Source of the DNA: Deltaproteobacteria bacterium
GTDB lineage: Bacteria; Acidobacteriota; Thermoanaerobaculia; Multivoradales; JAHZIX01
Assembly: GCA_022601195.1 (NCBI GenBank)
Contig: JAHZIX010000005.1
Location: 202,609-266,608, forward strand
Length of the DNA stretch: 64,000 nucleotides
Direction: 5' to 3'
Of this stretch, positions 8,474 to 15,562 are shown piece by piece. The notes under the pieces were generated by a model, which did no database searches, was not told the origin of the DNA, and saw only the letters and a program-made list of their open reading frames with translations. The number at the start of each line of letters is the position of its first letter. Position 1 is the stretch's first letter. A program made the position numbers and the translations under genes.

Positions 8474-10172
8474 CGGCGAAGATCTCCGGTACGAATTCGA
8501 CGTAGGTCACATCCAGGAAAGGCGCCGGGGTGCCGATGATTTCGCCCAGGCCCTGGTGGACCAAGGAACCTAGAGTCTGAGGGATGGTCTCGAGGCTGCC
8601 GTCGGGCTGCTGACGCTCGACCCAGCGGGTCTCTACGCGGATTCTCTGATCTCCTGTCAGCAGGGTCGCATCGCCGGTGAAGAAGCCGATTCGATCTTCT
8701 CCGGTGTCCGTTGTGGGGAAGGATAGACGCAGTTGGGTGAGGCCGCTGTCGTTGATGGCGGCGAGGCCATCCGCCGTCAAGTCGATGCGGATGGCGTAGA
8801 ACTCATCCCCCGCTGAGCCGACGAAGCAACCGGCGTTGGTGGCGTCTGCTGAAGCGGTGGCATCGCTGGCTTCGACCTCCGGAGCGCCGAAACTTCCTCG
8901 GGCAACGTCGACTCGAGGAGTGCCCAAGTCTCCGGACAGAAAGGGGTTGTCGCCGGTGGCAGAATCGCGCAACAGGTAGAGGCTGGCGGCGGTCACTTCG
9001 GCGCCGTCGGGAATGGCCGCCGTGTCAAAGGAGACCAAACCCGCATAGGGCTGCGCTCCCGTGTCGCCGATGCGAATCGCCTCGGTTCCGGTAGCGCTGC
9101 CGTCGGTCCAGCCGTCCTCGGTGCCACCTTGGGAAAAGAAGGTCGCGGAAGGGGCACCACGGAACTTGGCGAAGAGGGAGCCCTCCAGCTGCTGGGCGAT
9201 CTTGTATTGGTAGCCATCGAAGTCCAGATGAATCGGGTCCGCGGGAATGCCGCCCGGAGCACGAAAATTTTCTCGAAGGGCCGGAAGAAGGGGATTGCCG
9301 GCGGGGAAAGGAAGATAGTCCGGTGCCTCGGTGCCCGGCTTGGGAAGCGCTCCGGGGGGAGAGGTCCCATCGCCATAGTAGTGGTGCATGAGGCCGATGG
9401 AGTTGTCGAAGAGCCAGCGGGGCTGCTCGTTGGTCCAACCGATTCGCTGCTCCTCCACCATCAACATCATCGCGTTGAGCTCCTGGTCGGTGATCAGGTC
9501 TCCCACTGGGTCTCTGGACAGATCGTCCCGTTTGGGGCAGGCATAGACCCAGCACCACAGGATGCTGACGTTGAAATTGGGGTATTCATAGCTCGAGAGG
9601 AGAATCTCCAGGTCCGGTGAGACGGCGAGGGCAGCATCGGCGATGGCGGTCGTATTGGCTTCGATGGTCGAGAATAGTGCTGCTTCCGAACCGGGGTTGT
9701 CGAGATCCATATCCTTGTACCAGCCACCCTCGGATCGAGCGGCCAGAATGTCGTTGCCGCCGATGCTGAGCACTACCGTGTCGACGCTTGGGTGGACCGT
9801 CAGGTCTGCCACCATGTTCGAGATCCAAGGGAAATTCGCTGCATCCACCCATTCTCGGGCTTCGCTCCCGGAGACTGCGTACTCTGGTCCACTGTGGCCG
9901 GGCCCTGGGTTGGCATCCAAAGAGCGGCTGATAGCACTCTTGTCTCCATGTCCGAATTTGTCGAAGAGCTCATTGTGGGAGCCGTCATCCCACATGTATT
10001 GAGCCCAGCTGTCTCCGGCGATGAGCACCCGAGGGGTGACCGTGGCGGGGCAGGAGCCAGCTGCGCCGACCTCCGTAGCAGGAGCTCCTGTAGCTAAGGC
10101 AAGAGGCAGAAGGAATGCGAGCCAAAGGCCCGGCCGAGTCGTGATTCCGGTGCTGATGCCAGTGCTGACCAT
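8424..10172 (-). CDS. Secreted SGNH/GDSL-type esterase with FADGFESGDTSAW tail
   Basis: From the ATG at 10172, preceded by AAGGAGA, the protein has 582 residues and a signal peptide ending near TGAPA. The SGNH hydrolase blocks are present: GDSW (Ser55), a Gly in YAVSGSEA, SIGGNDI and DPIHLDFDGY (Asp312 and His315), so a hydrolase of lipids, glycan acyl groups or esters is likely. After about residue 330 a separate beta-rich domain follows (SLYLLRDSATGD, RVDVARGSFG), resembling DNRLRE-type carbohydrate-binding folds. The end, IFADGFESGDTSAW, matches the tail of the protein at 3097-4485. Substrate unknown. Confidence 0.87.
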   Translation of the reverse strand: MVSTGISTGITTRPGLWLAFLLPLALATGAPATEVGAAGSCPATVTPRVLIAGDSWAQYMWDDGSHNELFDKFGHGDKSAISRSLDANPGPGHSGPEYAVSGSEAREWVDAANFPWISNMVADLTVHPSVDTVVLSIGGNDILAARSEGGWYKDMDLDNPGSEAALFSTIEANTTAIADAALAVSPDLEILLSSYEYPNFNVSILWCWVYACPKRDDLSRDPVGDLITDQELNAMMLMVEEQRIGWTNEQPRWLFDNSIGLMHHYYGDGTSPPGALPKPGTEAPDYLPFPAGNPLLPALRENFRAPGGIPADPIHLDFDGYQYKIAQQLEGSLFAKFRGAPSATFFSQGGTEDGWTDGSATGTEAIRIGDTGAQPYAGLVSFDTAAIPDGAEVTAASLYLLRDSATGDNPFLSGDLGTPRVDVARGSFGAPEVEASDATASADATNAGCFVGSAGDEFYAIRIDLTADGLAAINDSGLTQLRLSFPTTDTGEDRIGFFTGDATLLTGDQRIRVETRWVERQQPDGSLETIPQTLGSLVHQGLGEIIGTPAPFLDVTYVEFVPEIFADGFESGDTSAWTASVP

Positions 10173-10546
10173 ATCGCTGATTCTCCTTGGAGGTTCCCAT
10201 AGAGCATACCGTTCAGCCGTTTTGGGGTCCAAGATTTTTGATTCTCGGAGCTGCTGGCTGGTTGGTGGGGAATGGGGGACTCGAGTTGGAGAAAGACCGT
10301 CAGCGCCAGGGTCTCATAGGTCCTGGCTCGTTTGTTTTAGGTGCCAGTCGTCAGCTGGACTCCCTGTCCGGTCCCTAGGTCTTACCGGCAACCAGTTTTG
10401 GCGGGCCGATGGTGAGACTGCAAGTGTCTATTTTTCTATGAGCTATCAGTGCTATCTACAACTCGAAAAAGATGTAATCGAACTCCCTCCTAAGGCGGCA
10501 TTGGCTCTATAATTGGAACATACCCCCGCTTTGGAGTTTCCGTCCT
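10173..10546. other. Divergent intergenic region upstream of Crp-family gene
   Basis: No credible open frame. It should hold the promoters of the SGNH gene (leftward) and the Crp-family gene (rightward). A TATAAT box at 10508-10513 is suitably placed for the regulator, but no matching -35 is visible at 17 bases, as expected for an activated or autoregulated promoter. Confidence 0.5.
10508..10513 (+). promoter_or_regulatory. Consensus -10 box (TATAAT) for the Crp/Fnr-family gene
   Basis: A perfect TATAAT lies 33 bases before the start codon, in an otherwise GC-rich setting. The -35 position (CCCTCC) is not consensus. Confidence 0.4.
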
Positions 10547-11269
10547 ATGACTAGAGATACCGGCGAAGCCACATCGGTCCTTCGAGCGCTCACGGAGCGT
10601 CTGGCGAACCTGGCTTTGTATCGTGATTTGCCCATGGCAAGCCTAGAGGCCCTCGCGGCGGTGGCAGAAGTACGTTCGGTTCAACCAGGAGAGAGAATCG
10701 TAGAGGAGGGAACCAAGGCGACTTCCTACTTCCTGCTCATGGATGGTCGGCTCAAGATGACTCGCCGAATGCCGGATGGTGGAGATAGCACCCTGGCTCT
10801 TCTCGGACCAGCAGACCCCATCAGCACTCTTTCCGAGCTCGGGGGAGGGGAGAGCGATGCCACGGTGCAAGCCCTAGAACCTTCCTTCTGTCTGGAGATT
10901 CCCGTATCCGCCTTGCTCAAAGCCTTTGCCGCCCAACCTTGGCTGATCGCTGATCTTCTGCCAGTACTGACGCGCTACACCATCGATTGCAAGACTTGCG
11001 GCGACGAGATGAGTTTCTATCGAGTCGAGCTGCGGATCGCCAAGCTATTTCTGAAGTTGGCAAACACCTTCGGACGCCCCCGAGGGACTGGGGTCCTATT
11101 GCCGATTCACCTGAGCCGCTTCGAGCTCGCCGAGATGACCGCTACCACCTTGGAGACAGCGGCGCGTATTCTCAACCGTTGGGAACGGGAGGAGATCCTG
11201 CTGCCTCGGGACGAGGGGTTCGAGTTGATAGACCGGGAGACCTTGGTTTTCATTGCTGGCGGCGGATAG
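10547..11269 (+). CDS. Crp/Fnr-family transcriptional regulator
   Basis: The 240-residue protein has an N-terminal cyclic-nucleotide-binding-type beta-roll (residues about 20-140, with PGERIVEEGT and a Gly-rich turn), a dimerisation helix (about 140-175) and a C-terminal winged helix-turn-helix (LSRFELAEMTATTLETAARILNRWE) typical of the Crp/Fnr family. The Fnr-type cysteine cluster is missing, although two Cys occur in DCKTCGDE near residue 147-150 as a CxxC pair, which might sense redox or bind metal (inference). The phosphate-binding motif of true cAMP sites (GE-x-A-RSA) is not seen. The target is unknown; neighbours are the MATE exporter and the peptide array. Confidence 0.88.
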   Translation: MTRDTGEATSVLRALTERLANLALYRDLPMASLEALAAVAEVRSVQPGERIVEEGTKATSYFLLMDGRLKMTRRMPDGGDSTLALLGPADPISTLSELGGGESDATVQALEPSFCLEIPVSALLKAFAAQPWLIADLLPVLTRYTIDCKTCGDEMSFYRVELRIAKLFLKLANTFGRPRGTGVLLPIHLSRFELAEMTATTLETAARILNRWEREEILLPRDEGFELIDRETLVFIAGGG

Positions 11270-11348
11270 CTCCTCCGCTTACCTAACCACTCAGCTAGAT
11301 CTCCCGGCACCTCCTGCGCCTCCCAACAAGGTCGAGGAGAAGTCCGGG

Positions 11349-12782
11349 CTAGACCACCTGCTTTTTCCAAGTTCCTCGCCGAAACAGTAATAGACCGACG
11401 ACAGCTTCAAGAGAGTAGGAGATGGCGGCTGCCCAGAAAACGCCCTGAGGGCCCACTCCCATGGGCTTGGCGAGCCACCAAGCGAGAGGGATTTGGACGG
11501 CCCAGAAGCAAAATAGGTTGACCCAAGTAGGGGTCATCGTGTCCCCGGCACCGTTGAAGCTCTGCACCATTACCATGCCCCAAGCGTAAAAAATAAAGCC
11601 AAAACTAATGATGCGCAGGCCATCCGTGGCAATGGGGATGACCGCTGGGTCCTGAGTGAAGAGCTTGATCAGAGGGGATGCGAAGAGAATGAAGATCACT
11701 GCAACGGAACCCAGAAAGAGCATGTTGTAGAAACCAGACAGCCAAACGGATTTTTCGGCCCGGTCCGGCTTCTTGGCGCCAAGGTTCTGTCCCACCAGGG
11801 TGGCTGCAGCGTTGCTCATTCCCCAGGAGGGCAGAAGGGCGAAAATGATCAGCCGGATGGCGATGGTGTATCCCGCGACCGCCGAAGAGCCGAAAGCAGC
11901 GGTGATGCGTACCAGGCCGATCCAACTGGCGGTCGCCACCAGGTTCTGGGCAACACCGCCGATGGAGAGCTTCAACAGGCGCAGCAGAATCGTTGGGTCA
12001 AAGGTGATGTGCCGTCGCTGGATGTGAATCCGCCGGGAGCCATTGGTGAGCCAGTAGAGCTGTAAGAGAACGGCAGTGCCCCGCCCTATGGTGGTGGCGA
12101 TGGCCGCTCCGGTGAGGCCCAATTCCGGAAAGGGCCCCAGTCCAAAAATGAGGCAGGGATCGAGGACCAAGTTGATGGCATTGGCAATCCACAACACTCG
12201 CATGGCAATGGCGGCATCACCGGCGCCTCGGAAGATGGCGTTGTTCAAGAACAGCATGAAGATGACGCAATTGCTGGCGAGCAAGATGCGGGCGTAGTTG
12301 GTGCCGGTTTCCAGTACCGCGGCATCAGCGCCCATGAGCGTCAGCAAATGGGGAGCTAACAGCGATCCCGTGATACCCAGGACTATGGCCACCGCGAGAG
12401 AGGCGCCGATTCCTTGGACGGCAGCGCGGGCGGCTCCCTCCGGGTTCTTTTCTCCAATGCGGCGCGCCACCATGGCCGCCGCCGGCATGCTCAGGCCCAC
12501 GGCAAGGGCGTAGATCACCGTCAGCAGCGACTCCGTCAGCCCCACCGCCGCCACCGCTCCGGCGCCGAGTCGAGCAACAAAGAAGACGTCCGCGACGGCG
12601 AAGACGGACTCCATCATCATTTCCAGCACCATGGGAAGGGCCAACATGGCGATGGCACGGCCGATATTTCCCTCGGTGAAATCCCGTTGACTTCCCGTTA
12701 AGGACTCTCGGATCGACGCCAAGAGACCAGGGGAATCCGGTGTCTGGGAAGACGGCGATTGAGGTTCGATAGGTTGGCTCAA
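11349..12782 (-). CDS. MATE-family multidrug/toxin exporter
   Basis: The 477-residue protein has twelve predicted hydrophobic segments and the two-lobe MATE arrangement: FTEGNIGRAIAMLALPMVLEMMMESVFAVADVFFV at the start of lobe one is typical for NorM-like transporters. MATE proteins sit in the cytoplasmic membrane and exchange Na+ or H+ for cationic drugs and metabolites. The gene converges with the Crp-family gene and diverges from the array of cysteine-rich peptides, which begins 270 bases away; a functional link to the peptides is possible but not shown, since MATE proteins are not known to export peptides with signal sequences. Confidence 0.93.
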   Translation of the reverse strand: MSQPIEPQSPSSQTPDSPGLLASIRESLTGSQRDFTEGNIGRAIAMLALPMVLEMMMESVFAVADVFFVARLGAGAVAAVGLTESLLTVIYALAVGLSMPAAAMVARRIGEKNPEGAARAAVQGIGASLAVAIVLGITGSLLAPHLLTLMGADAAVLETGTNYARILLASNCVIFMLFLNNAIFRGAGDAAIAMRVLWIANAINLVLDPCLIFGLGPFPELGLTGAAIATTIGRGTAVLLQLYWLTNGSRRIHIQRRHITFDPTILLRLLKLSIGGVAQNLVATASWIGLVRITAAFGSSAVAGYTIAIRLIIFALLPSWGMSNAAATLVGQNLGAKKPDRAEKSVWLSGFYNMLFLGSVAVIFILFASPLIKLFTQDPAVIPIATDGLRIISFGFIFYAWGMVMVQSFNGAGDTMTPTWVNLFCFWAVQIPLAWWLAKPMGVGPQGVFWAAAISYSLEAVVGLLLFRRGTWKKQVV

Positions 12783-12929
12783 AACAGAGTGCTCTCCGGC
12801 GCGATGTGGTTCTTGGGAAGGTTAGGGGTATCAGACAGGATACGCCGGCCGGATGCAAGAGTTTGCTCACCGAGGACGCCAGAGGCTCGAGCACAGGGAG
12901 GGAGCTTTAAGCCAAGGAATAATGCTGGC

Positions 12930-13050
12930 CTGCTATTACCATATACGGTAAAAAATATGTATGTTGATTTAAATTTTCTGACTATTTAAACTTAGTCAAC
13001 TTTTGACGTTGGTCTGGAGACAGGCTGCAATCAATTTGGAGGGTATCTCG
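12930..13050 (+). promoter_or_regulatory. AT-rich regulatory region of the peptide array
   Basis: A strikingly AT-rich stretch in a GC-rich genome precedes the first peptide gene. It contains the inverted repeats TTACC-N6-GGTAA (12936-12951) and TGACTA-N8-TAGTCA (12979-12998). A candidate promoter follows: TTGACG at 13003-13008 and TGCAAT at 13026-13031 with a 17-base spacer. The ribosome-binding site GGAGGGT lies just before the ATG at 13051. The repeats could be operators that overlap the region upstream of -35. Confidence 0.5.
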
Positions 13051-13341
13051 ATGAAGAAGACTCTTGTGGTCCTCGCGGTTTTTGCTGTGGCCTTGATGAC
13101 GGGATTTTCCGTGATGGCAAGCGACGGCGTGCAAGCTGTCGAGACAGAGGTGAAGGTCGAGACGGCTGAAGTGGTAGACCTGGGCTTTCTCGCCCAAGAG
13201 CAGACCACTTGGTTGGGACTGACGACCTCGACCAACCTTCGCATGTGTCCCCCGGGAAGCATGAACTGCTTTTTCAACGAACAATGCGCCCCCGGCTGTA
13301 TGTGCCTGTCCGGTTGTTGTGAGGGTGGTGGTGGTGACTAG
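13051..13341 (+). CDS. Secreted cysteine-rich peptide, paralogue 1
   Basis: A 96-residue precursor; the start is set by GGAGGGT and by alignment with the paralogues that follow, not by the longer frame at 13003. It has a signal peptide of about 23 residues ending VMA before SD, then an acidic pro-region (ETEVKVETAEVVDLGFL), the conserved block WLGLTTSTNLR, and a core with seven cysteines spaced C-x6-C-x5-C-x3-C-x-C-x3-CC, ending in EGGGGD. The core resembles small disulfide-knotted peptides; the odd cysteine count would leave one free or allow dimers. It is the first of six tandem copies and has the promoter. Function unknown (toxin, bacteriocin or structural peptide are guesses). Confidence 0.82.
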   Translation: MKKTLVVLAVFAVALMTGFSVMASDGVQAVETEVKVETAEVVDLGFLAQEQTTWLGLTTSTNLRMCPPGSMNCFFNEQCAPGCMCLSGCCEGGGGD

Positions 13342-13343
13342 CT

Positions 13344-13373
13344 GACGACGAGGATCGGGGAGGACTCGCCGTC
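13344..13373 (+). other. Hairpin just after peptide gene 1
   Basis: GACGACGAG (13344-13352) pairs with CTCGCCGTC (13365-13373) with one mismatch. It starts two bases after the stop codon and lacks a T-tract, so it may slow ribosomes, protect the mRNA or attenuate transcription. Confidence 0.4.
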
Positions 13374-13429
13374 TACGAAGTAGCTCGAGATTGAGATGCT
13401 TGCGAGGATGAAGACCTCCGCCCCCGGTC

Positions 13430-13464
13430 CGGTAGCGATCTCTCGACTGGAGGGGTTGCTACCG
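13430..13464 (+). other. Conserved spacer hairpin A, copy 1
   Basis: GGTAGCGATCTCTC (13431-13444) pairs with GGAGGGGTTGCTACC through 14 pairs including G-U, with a 5-nt loop; C13430-G13464 can extend it. The same stem recurs in the next two spacers with compensating base changes. No T-run follows. Confidence 0.6.
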
Positions 13465-13482
13465 TCGCAGTTTCAGAGAGTT

Positions 13483-13524
13483 TCGATTCGGTGAATCGAC
13501 AGTCCCTGATCAACCTTGATCAGG
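13483..13524 (+). other. Two further perfect hairpins in spacer 1
   Basis: TCGATTC-GGT-GAATCGA (13483-13499) and CCTGATCAA-CC-TTGATCAGG (13505-13524) are both perfect inverted repeats. The second persists in the next spacer at 14025-14044 with a single change that gives a G-U pair, suggesting RNA structure rather than only a DNA operator, although its two-base centre also suits a dimeric repressor. Confidence 0.5.
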
Positions 13525-13563
13525 CTCGAACGCAGACCACGTTAATTTAGGGAGGGTAGGTTG

Positions 13564-13860
13564 ATGAAGAAGACTCTGATGGTAACTGCCGTTTTCGCAG
13601 TAGCTATGTTGGCAGGATTTTCTGTGATGGCGAACGACGCCGCACCGGCCGTCGAGGTCGAATTGAACGTCGAATCGGCTGAAGCGGTGGACCTGGGCTT
13701 TCTGGCTCAAGAGCAAGCCACTTGGCTGGGACTCACGACCTCGACCAACCTTCGCCAATGTCCCATGGGAAGCCAAGCTTGCTATTTCAACGAACAGTGT
13801 GCTCCGGGCTGCATGTGCATTTCATTTTGCTGTGAGATGGGGGGCGGTGGAGGCGATTAG
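13564..13860 (+). CDS. Secreted cysteine-rich peptide, paralogue 2
   Basis: A 98-residue precursor starting at ATG 13564 (the TTG in front of it belongs to the leader GGGAGGGTAGG TTG). The signal peptide of 23 residues ends in VMA before ND; the pro-region is acidic (VEVELNVESAEAVDLGFL), followed by the conserved WLGLTTSTNLR block and seven cysteines in the family spacing (CPMGSQACYFNEQC, APGCMC, CC), ending in EMGGGGGD. It is closest to paralogue 3, and the spacers on both sides of it are nearly identical, which marks a recent tandem duplication of a unit of about 515 bases. Confidence 0.83.
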   Translation: MKKTLMVTAVFAVAMLAGFSVMANDAAPAVEVELNVESAEAVDLGFLAQEQATWLGLTTSTNLRQCPMGSQACYFNEQCAPGCMCISFCCEMGGGGGD

Positions 13861-13950
13861 CCGTTGAAGAGGATCGGGGAGAGGCCCTTGTCTGTAAAGG
13901 TATCTCGAAGTTGAGATCCTCTCGAGGATGAAGACCTCCGCCCCTGGTCG

Positions 13951-13983
13951 GGTAGCGATCTCTCGACCGGAGGGATTGCTTCC
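13951..13983 (+). other. Conserved spacer hairpin A, copy 2
   Basis: GGTAGCGATCTCTC pairs with GGAGGGATTGCTTCC, with one mismatch (T-T) where copy 1 has T-A and copy 3 has A-T. It is an intermediate of a compensatory change. Confidence 0.6.
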
Positions 13984-14083
13984 GTCACAGTTTCAGAGAG
14001 TTTCGATTCGGTGAACCGACAGTCCCTGGTCAACCTTGATCAGGCTCGAACGCAGACCACGTTAATTTAGGGAGGGTAGGTTG

Positions 14084-14380
14084 ATGAAGAAGACTCTGAT
14101 GGTAGCTGCCGTTTTCGCAGTAGCTTTGTTAGCAGGATTTTCTGTGATGGCGAACGACGCCGCTCCGGCCTTCGAGTTAGAGCTAACCGTTGAGACGGCT
14201 GAAGCGGTAGACCTGGGTTTCTTAGTCGAAGAGCAGAGCTCTTGGCTGGGACTAACGACCACCACAAACCTCCGCGCTTGTCCCTTTGAAAGCCAGTTCT
14301 GTTTCTTGAACGAACAGTGTGCACCCGGCTGCACCTGCGTGGCAAATTGCTGCGAGATGGGCGGCGGAGGCGGCGATTAG
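14084..14380 (+). CDS. Secreted cysteine-rich peptide, paralogue 3
   Basis: A 98-residue precursor with the family layout: signal peptide to VMA, acidic pro-region (FELELTVETAEAVDLGFLV), block SSWLGLTTTTNLRAC, then cysteines C-x6-C-x5-C-x3-C-x-C-x3-CC and the tail EMGGGGGD. Residues between cysteines 1 and 2 (PFESQF) and 5 and 6 (VAN) differ from the neighbours while the spacing and the NEQCAPGC segment do not change. This is the pattern of a disulfide scaffold with variable loops. The ribosome-binding site GGGAGGGT is the same as in copies 2, 4 and 5. Confidence 0.83.
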   Translation: MKKTLMVAAVFAVALLAGFSVMANDAAPAFELELTVETAEAVDLGFLVEEQSSWLGLTTTTNLRACPFESQFCFLNEQCAPGCTCVANCCEMGGGGGD

Positions 14381-14463
14381 CCGAAGACGAAGATTGGGAG
14401 GATGCCTTTTCGGTGAAATCCAAGGCCTGGATTCTTACCCGCACAAAGATGCTCACTCCCGAT

Positions 14464-14500
14464 TCGGAAGCGATCTCTCCACTGGAGGGATCGCTTCCGA
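14464..14500 (+). other. Conserved spacer hairpin A, copy 3 (fully paired)
   Basis: TCGGAAGCGATCTCTC pairs with GGAGGGATCGCTTCCGA over 16 pairs (one G-U). Relative to copy 1, the pair T-A has become A-T and a G-U has become G-C, so both strands of the stem changed together. Confidence 0.65.
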
Positions 14501-14587
14501 CACAGTTGAAGAGAGTTTCGCTCGATGAGTCGAAGGTGTTTGAACAGATCTGAGAGCAGATAACGTTGACTTTGGGAGGGTAGGTTG

Positions 14588-14869
14588 ATGAAGAAGACTC
14601 TGATGGTATTTGCTGTGTTTTCTGTGGCCCTATTGACGGGATTTCCCGTGATGGCGAGCGACGCCGGACCGGCCGCCGAAGCCGAGCTGAGGGTCGAGAC
14701 CGCTGAAGTAGTGGACCTGGGCTTTCTCGCCGAAGAGCAGGCCAGTTGGTTAGGACTGGCAACCTCGACCAACCTCAGTCAGTGTCCCGCGTGGCGCCAA
14801 CCTTGCCTCTTCAACGAACAGTGCGACCCCGGCTGTTTGTGTGAGGCATTCTGCTGTGGCGGCGACTAG
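14588..14869 (+). CDS. Secreted cysteine-rich peptide, paralogue 4
   Basis: A 93-residue precursor with signal peptide ending FPVMA before SD, acidic pro-region (AEAELRVETAEVVDLGFLAEE), block SWLGLATSTNLSQ and a seven-cysteine core in the invariant spacing (CPAWRQPCLFNEQCDPGCLC, CC). The Gly-rich tail is cut to GGD. The divergence in the first loop (PAWRQP) is the strongest among copies 1-4. The gene follows copy 3 by 207 bases. Confidence 0.83.
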   Translation: MKKTLMVFAVFSVALLTGFPVMASDAGPAAEAELRVETAEVVDLGFLAEEQASWLGLATSTNLSQCPAWRQPCLFNEQCDPGCLCEAFCCGGD

Positions 14870-14874
14870 CTGAC

Positions 14875-14901
14875 GAAGAAGACCGGGGAGAGCTCTTCTT
14901 C
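14875..14901 (+). other. Hairpin just after peptide gene 4
   Basis: GAAGAAGA (14875-14882) pairs exactly with TCTTCTTC (14894-14901). Like the hairpin after gene 1 it starts a few bases after the stop. It lacks a clear T-run. Confidence 0.4.
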
Positions 14902-15080
14902 TATCGAAGCAGTTCAAGATAGAGGTGTTTCAAAAAGGGGGAGCTTCCTCTCGGTTTCAGTAGTGATCTCTCAGCTAGGTAGCTTGGTGTCAACTCGATT
15001 CGGAAAGAGACTCGCTCGAGGCATAGACGATGTTTGAACGGTTTTAAATCAGGTTAGTTCGACTTTGGGAGGGTAGGTTG

Positions 15081-15410
15081 ATGAAGAAGGTTCTGATGGT
15101 AGTTGTCGTCTCTGCTGTGGCCTTGTTGACGGGATTTCCCGTGATGGCGAGCGACGCCGCGCCGGCAATCGAGACAGAGCAAAAGGTCGAAACGTCAGAA
15201 ACGGTGGACTTGAGCTTTCTCGTAGTGGAACCAAGCGCTTGGTTGGGCCTCGGGAAGATCAACGGCCGTTATGCCTGTGAAATGGGTGGTCCTCTATTCT
15301 GTGGCTTTGGCCAGCAATGCCCCCAGGGCTACTCTTGCTTTGGATACTGTTGTGTACCTTGGTGCGATGGCTGGCCTTGCGCTAGCTTGGGAACAGATCC
15401 AACCGAGTGA
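15081..15410 (+). CDS. Secreted cysteine-rich peptide, paralogue 5 (WAP-like eight-cysteine variant)
   Basis: A 109-residue precursor with the same signal peptide (to FPVMA) and acidic pro-region, then WLGLGKING in place of WLGLTTSTNL. The core is changed: the fourth cysteine of the family is a tyrosine, and two cysteines are added after the CC pair, giving C-x7-C-x5-C-x5-C-x3-CC-x3-C-x4-C. Eight cysteines in this order resemble the four-disulfide core of whey-acidic-protein (WAP) domains, many of which inhibit proteases; this likeness is by spacing only. The tail is ASLGTDPTE instead of poly-Gly. Confidence 0.8.
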   Translation: MKKVLMVVVVSAVALLTGFPVMASDAAPAIETEQKVETSETVDLSFLVVEPSAWLGLGKINGRYACEMGGPLFCGFGQQCPQGYSCFGYCCVPWCDGWPCASLGTDPTE

Positions 15411-15418
15411 TGGCTACC

Positions 15419-15457
15419 TCCGATGTGCTACCCGGTCGGGCTGGGAAGCACATCGGA
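15419..15457 (+). terminator. Strong hairpin after peptide gene 5
   Basis: TCCGATGTGCT pairs perfectly with AGCACATCGGA, with an inner CCCG/CGGG stem. It begins eight bases after the stop codon. The following CTCTTCCG is only weakly T-rich, so it may terminate partially or only stabilise the transcript. Confidence 0.45.
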
Positions 15458-15562
15458 CTCTTCCGTCGAAATCAGGGTGTCAGCCTCCGTCGGTGTTGCG
15501 ATCTTTCGATAAGAAGGCTTGCGGCTTGTCTATGTTTGATTGCAACTCAGGAGGATGTTCCC

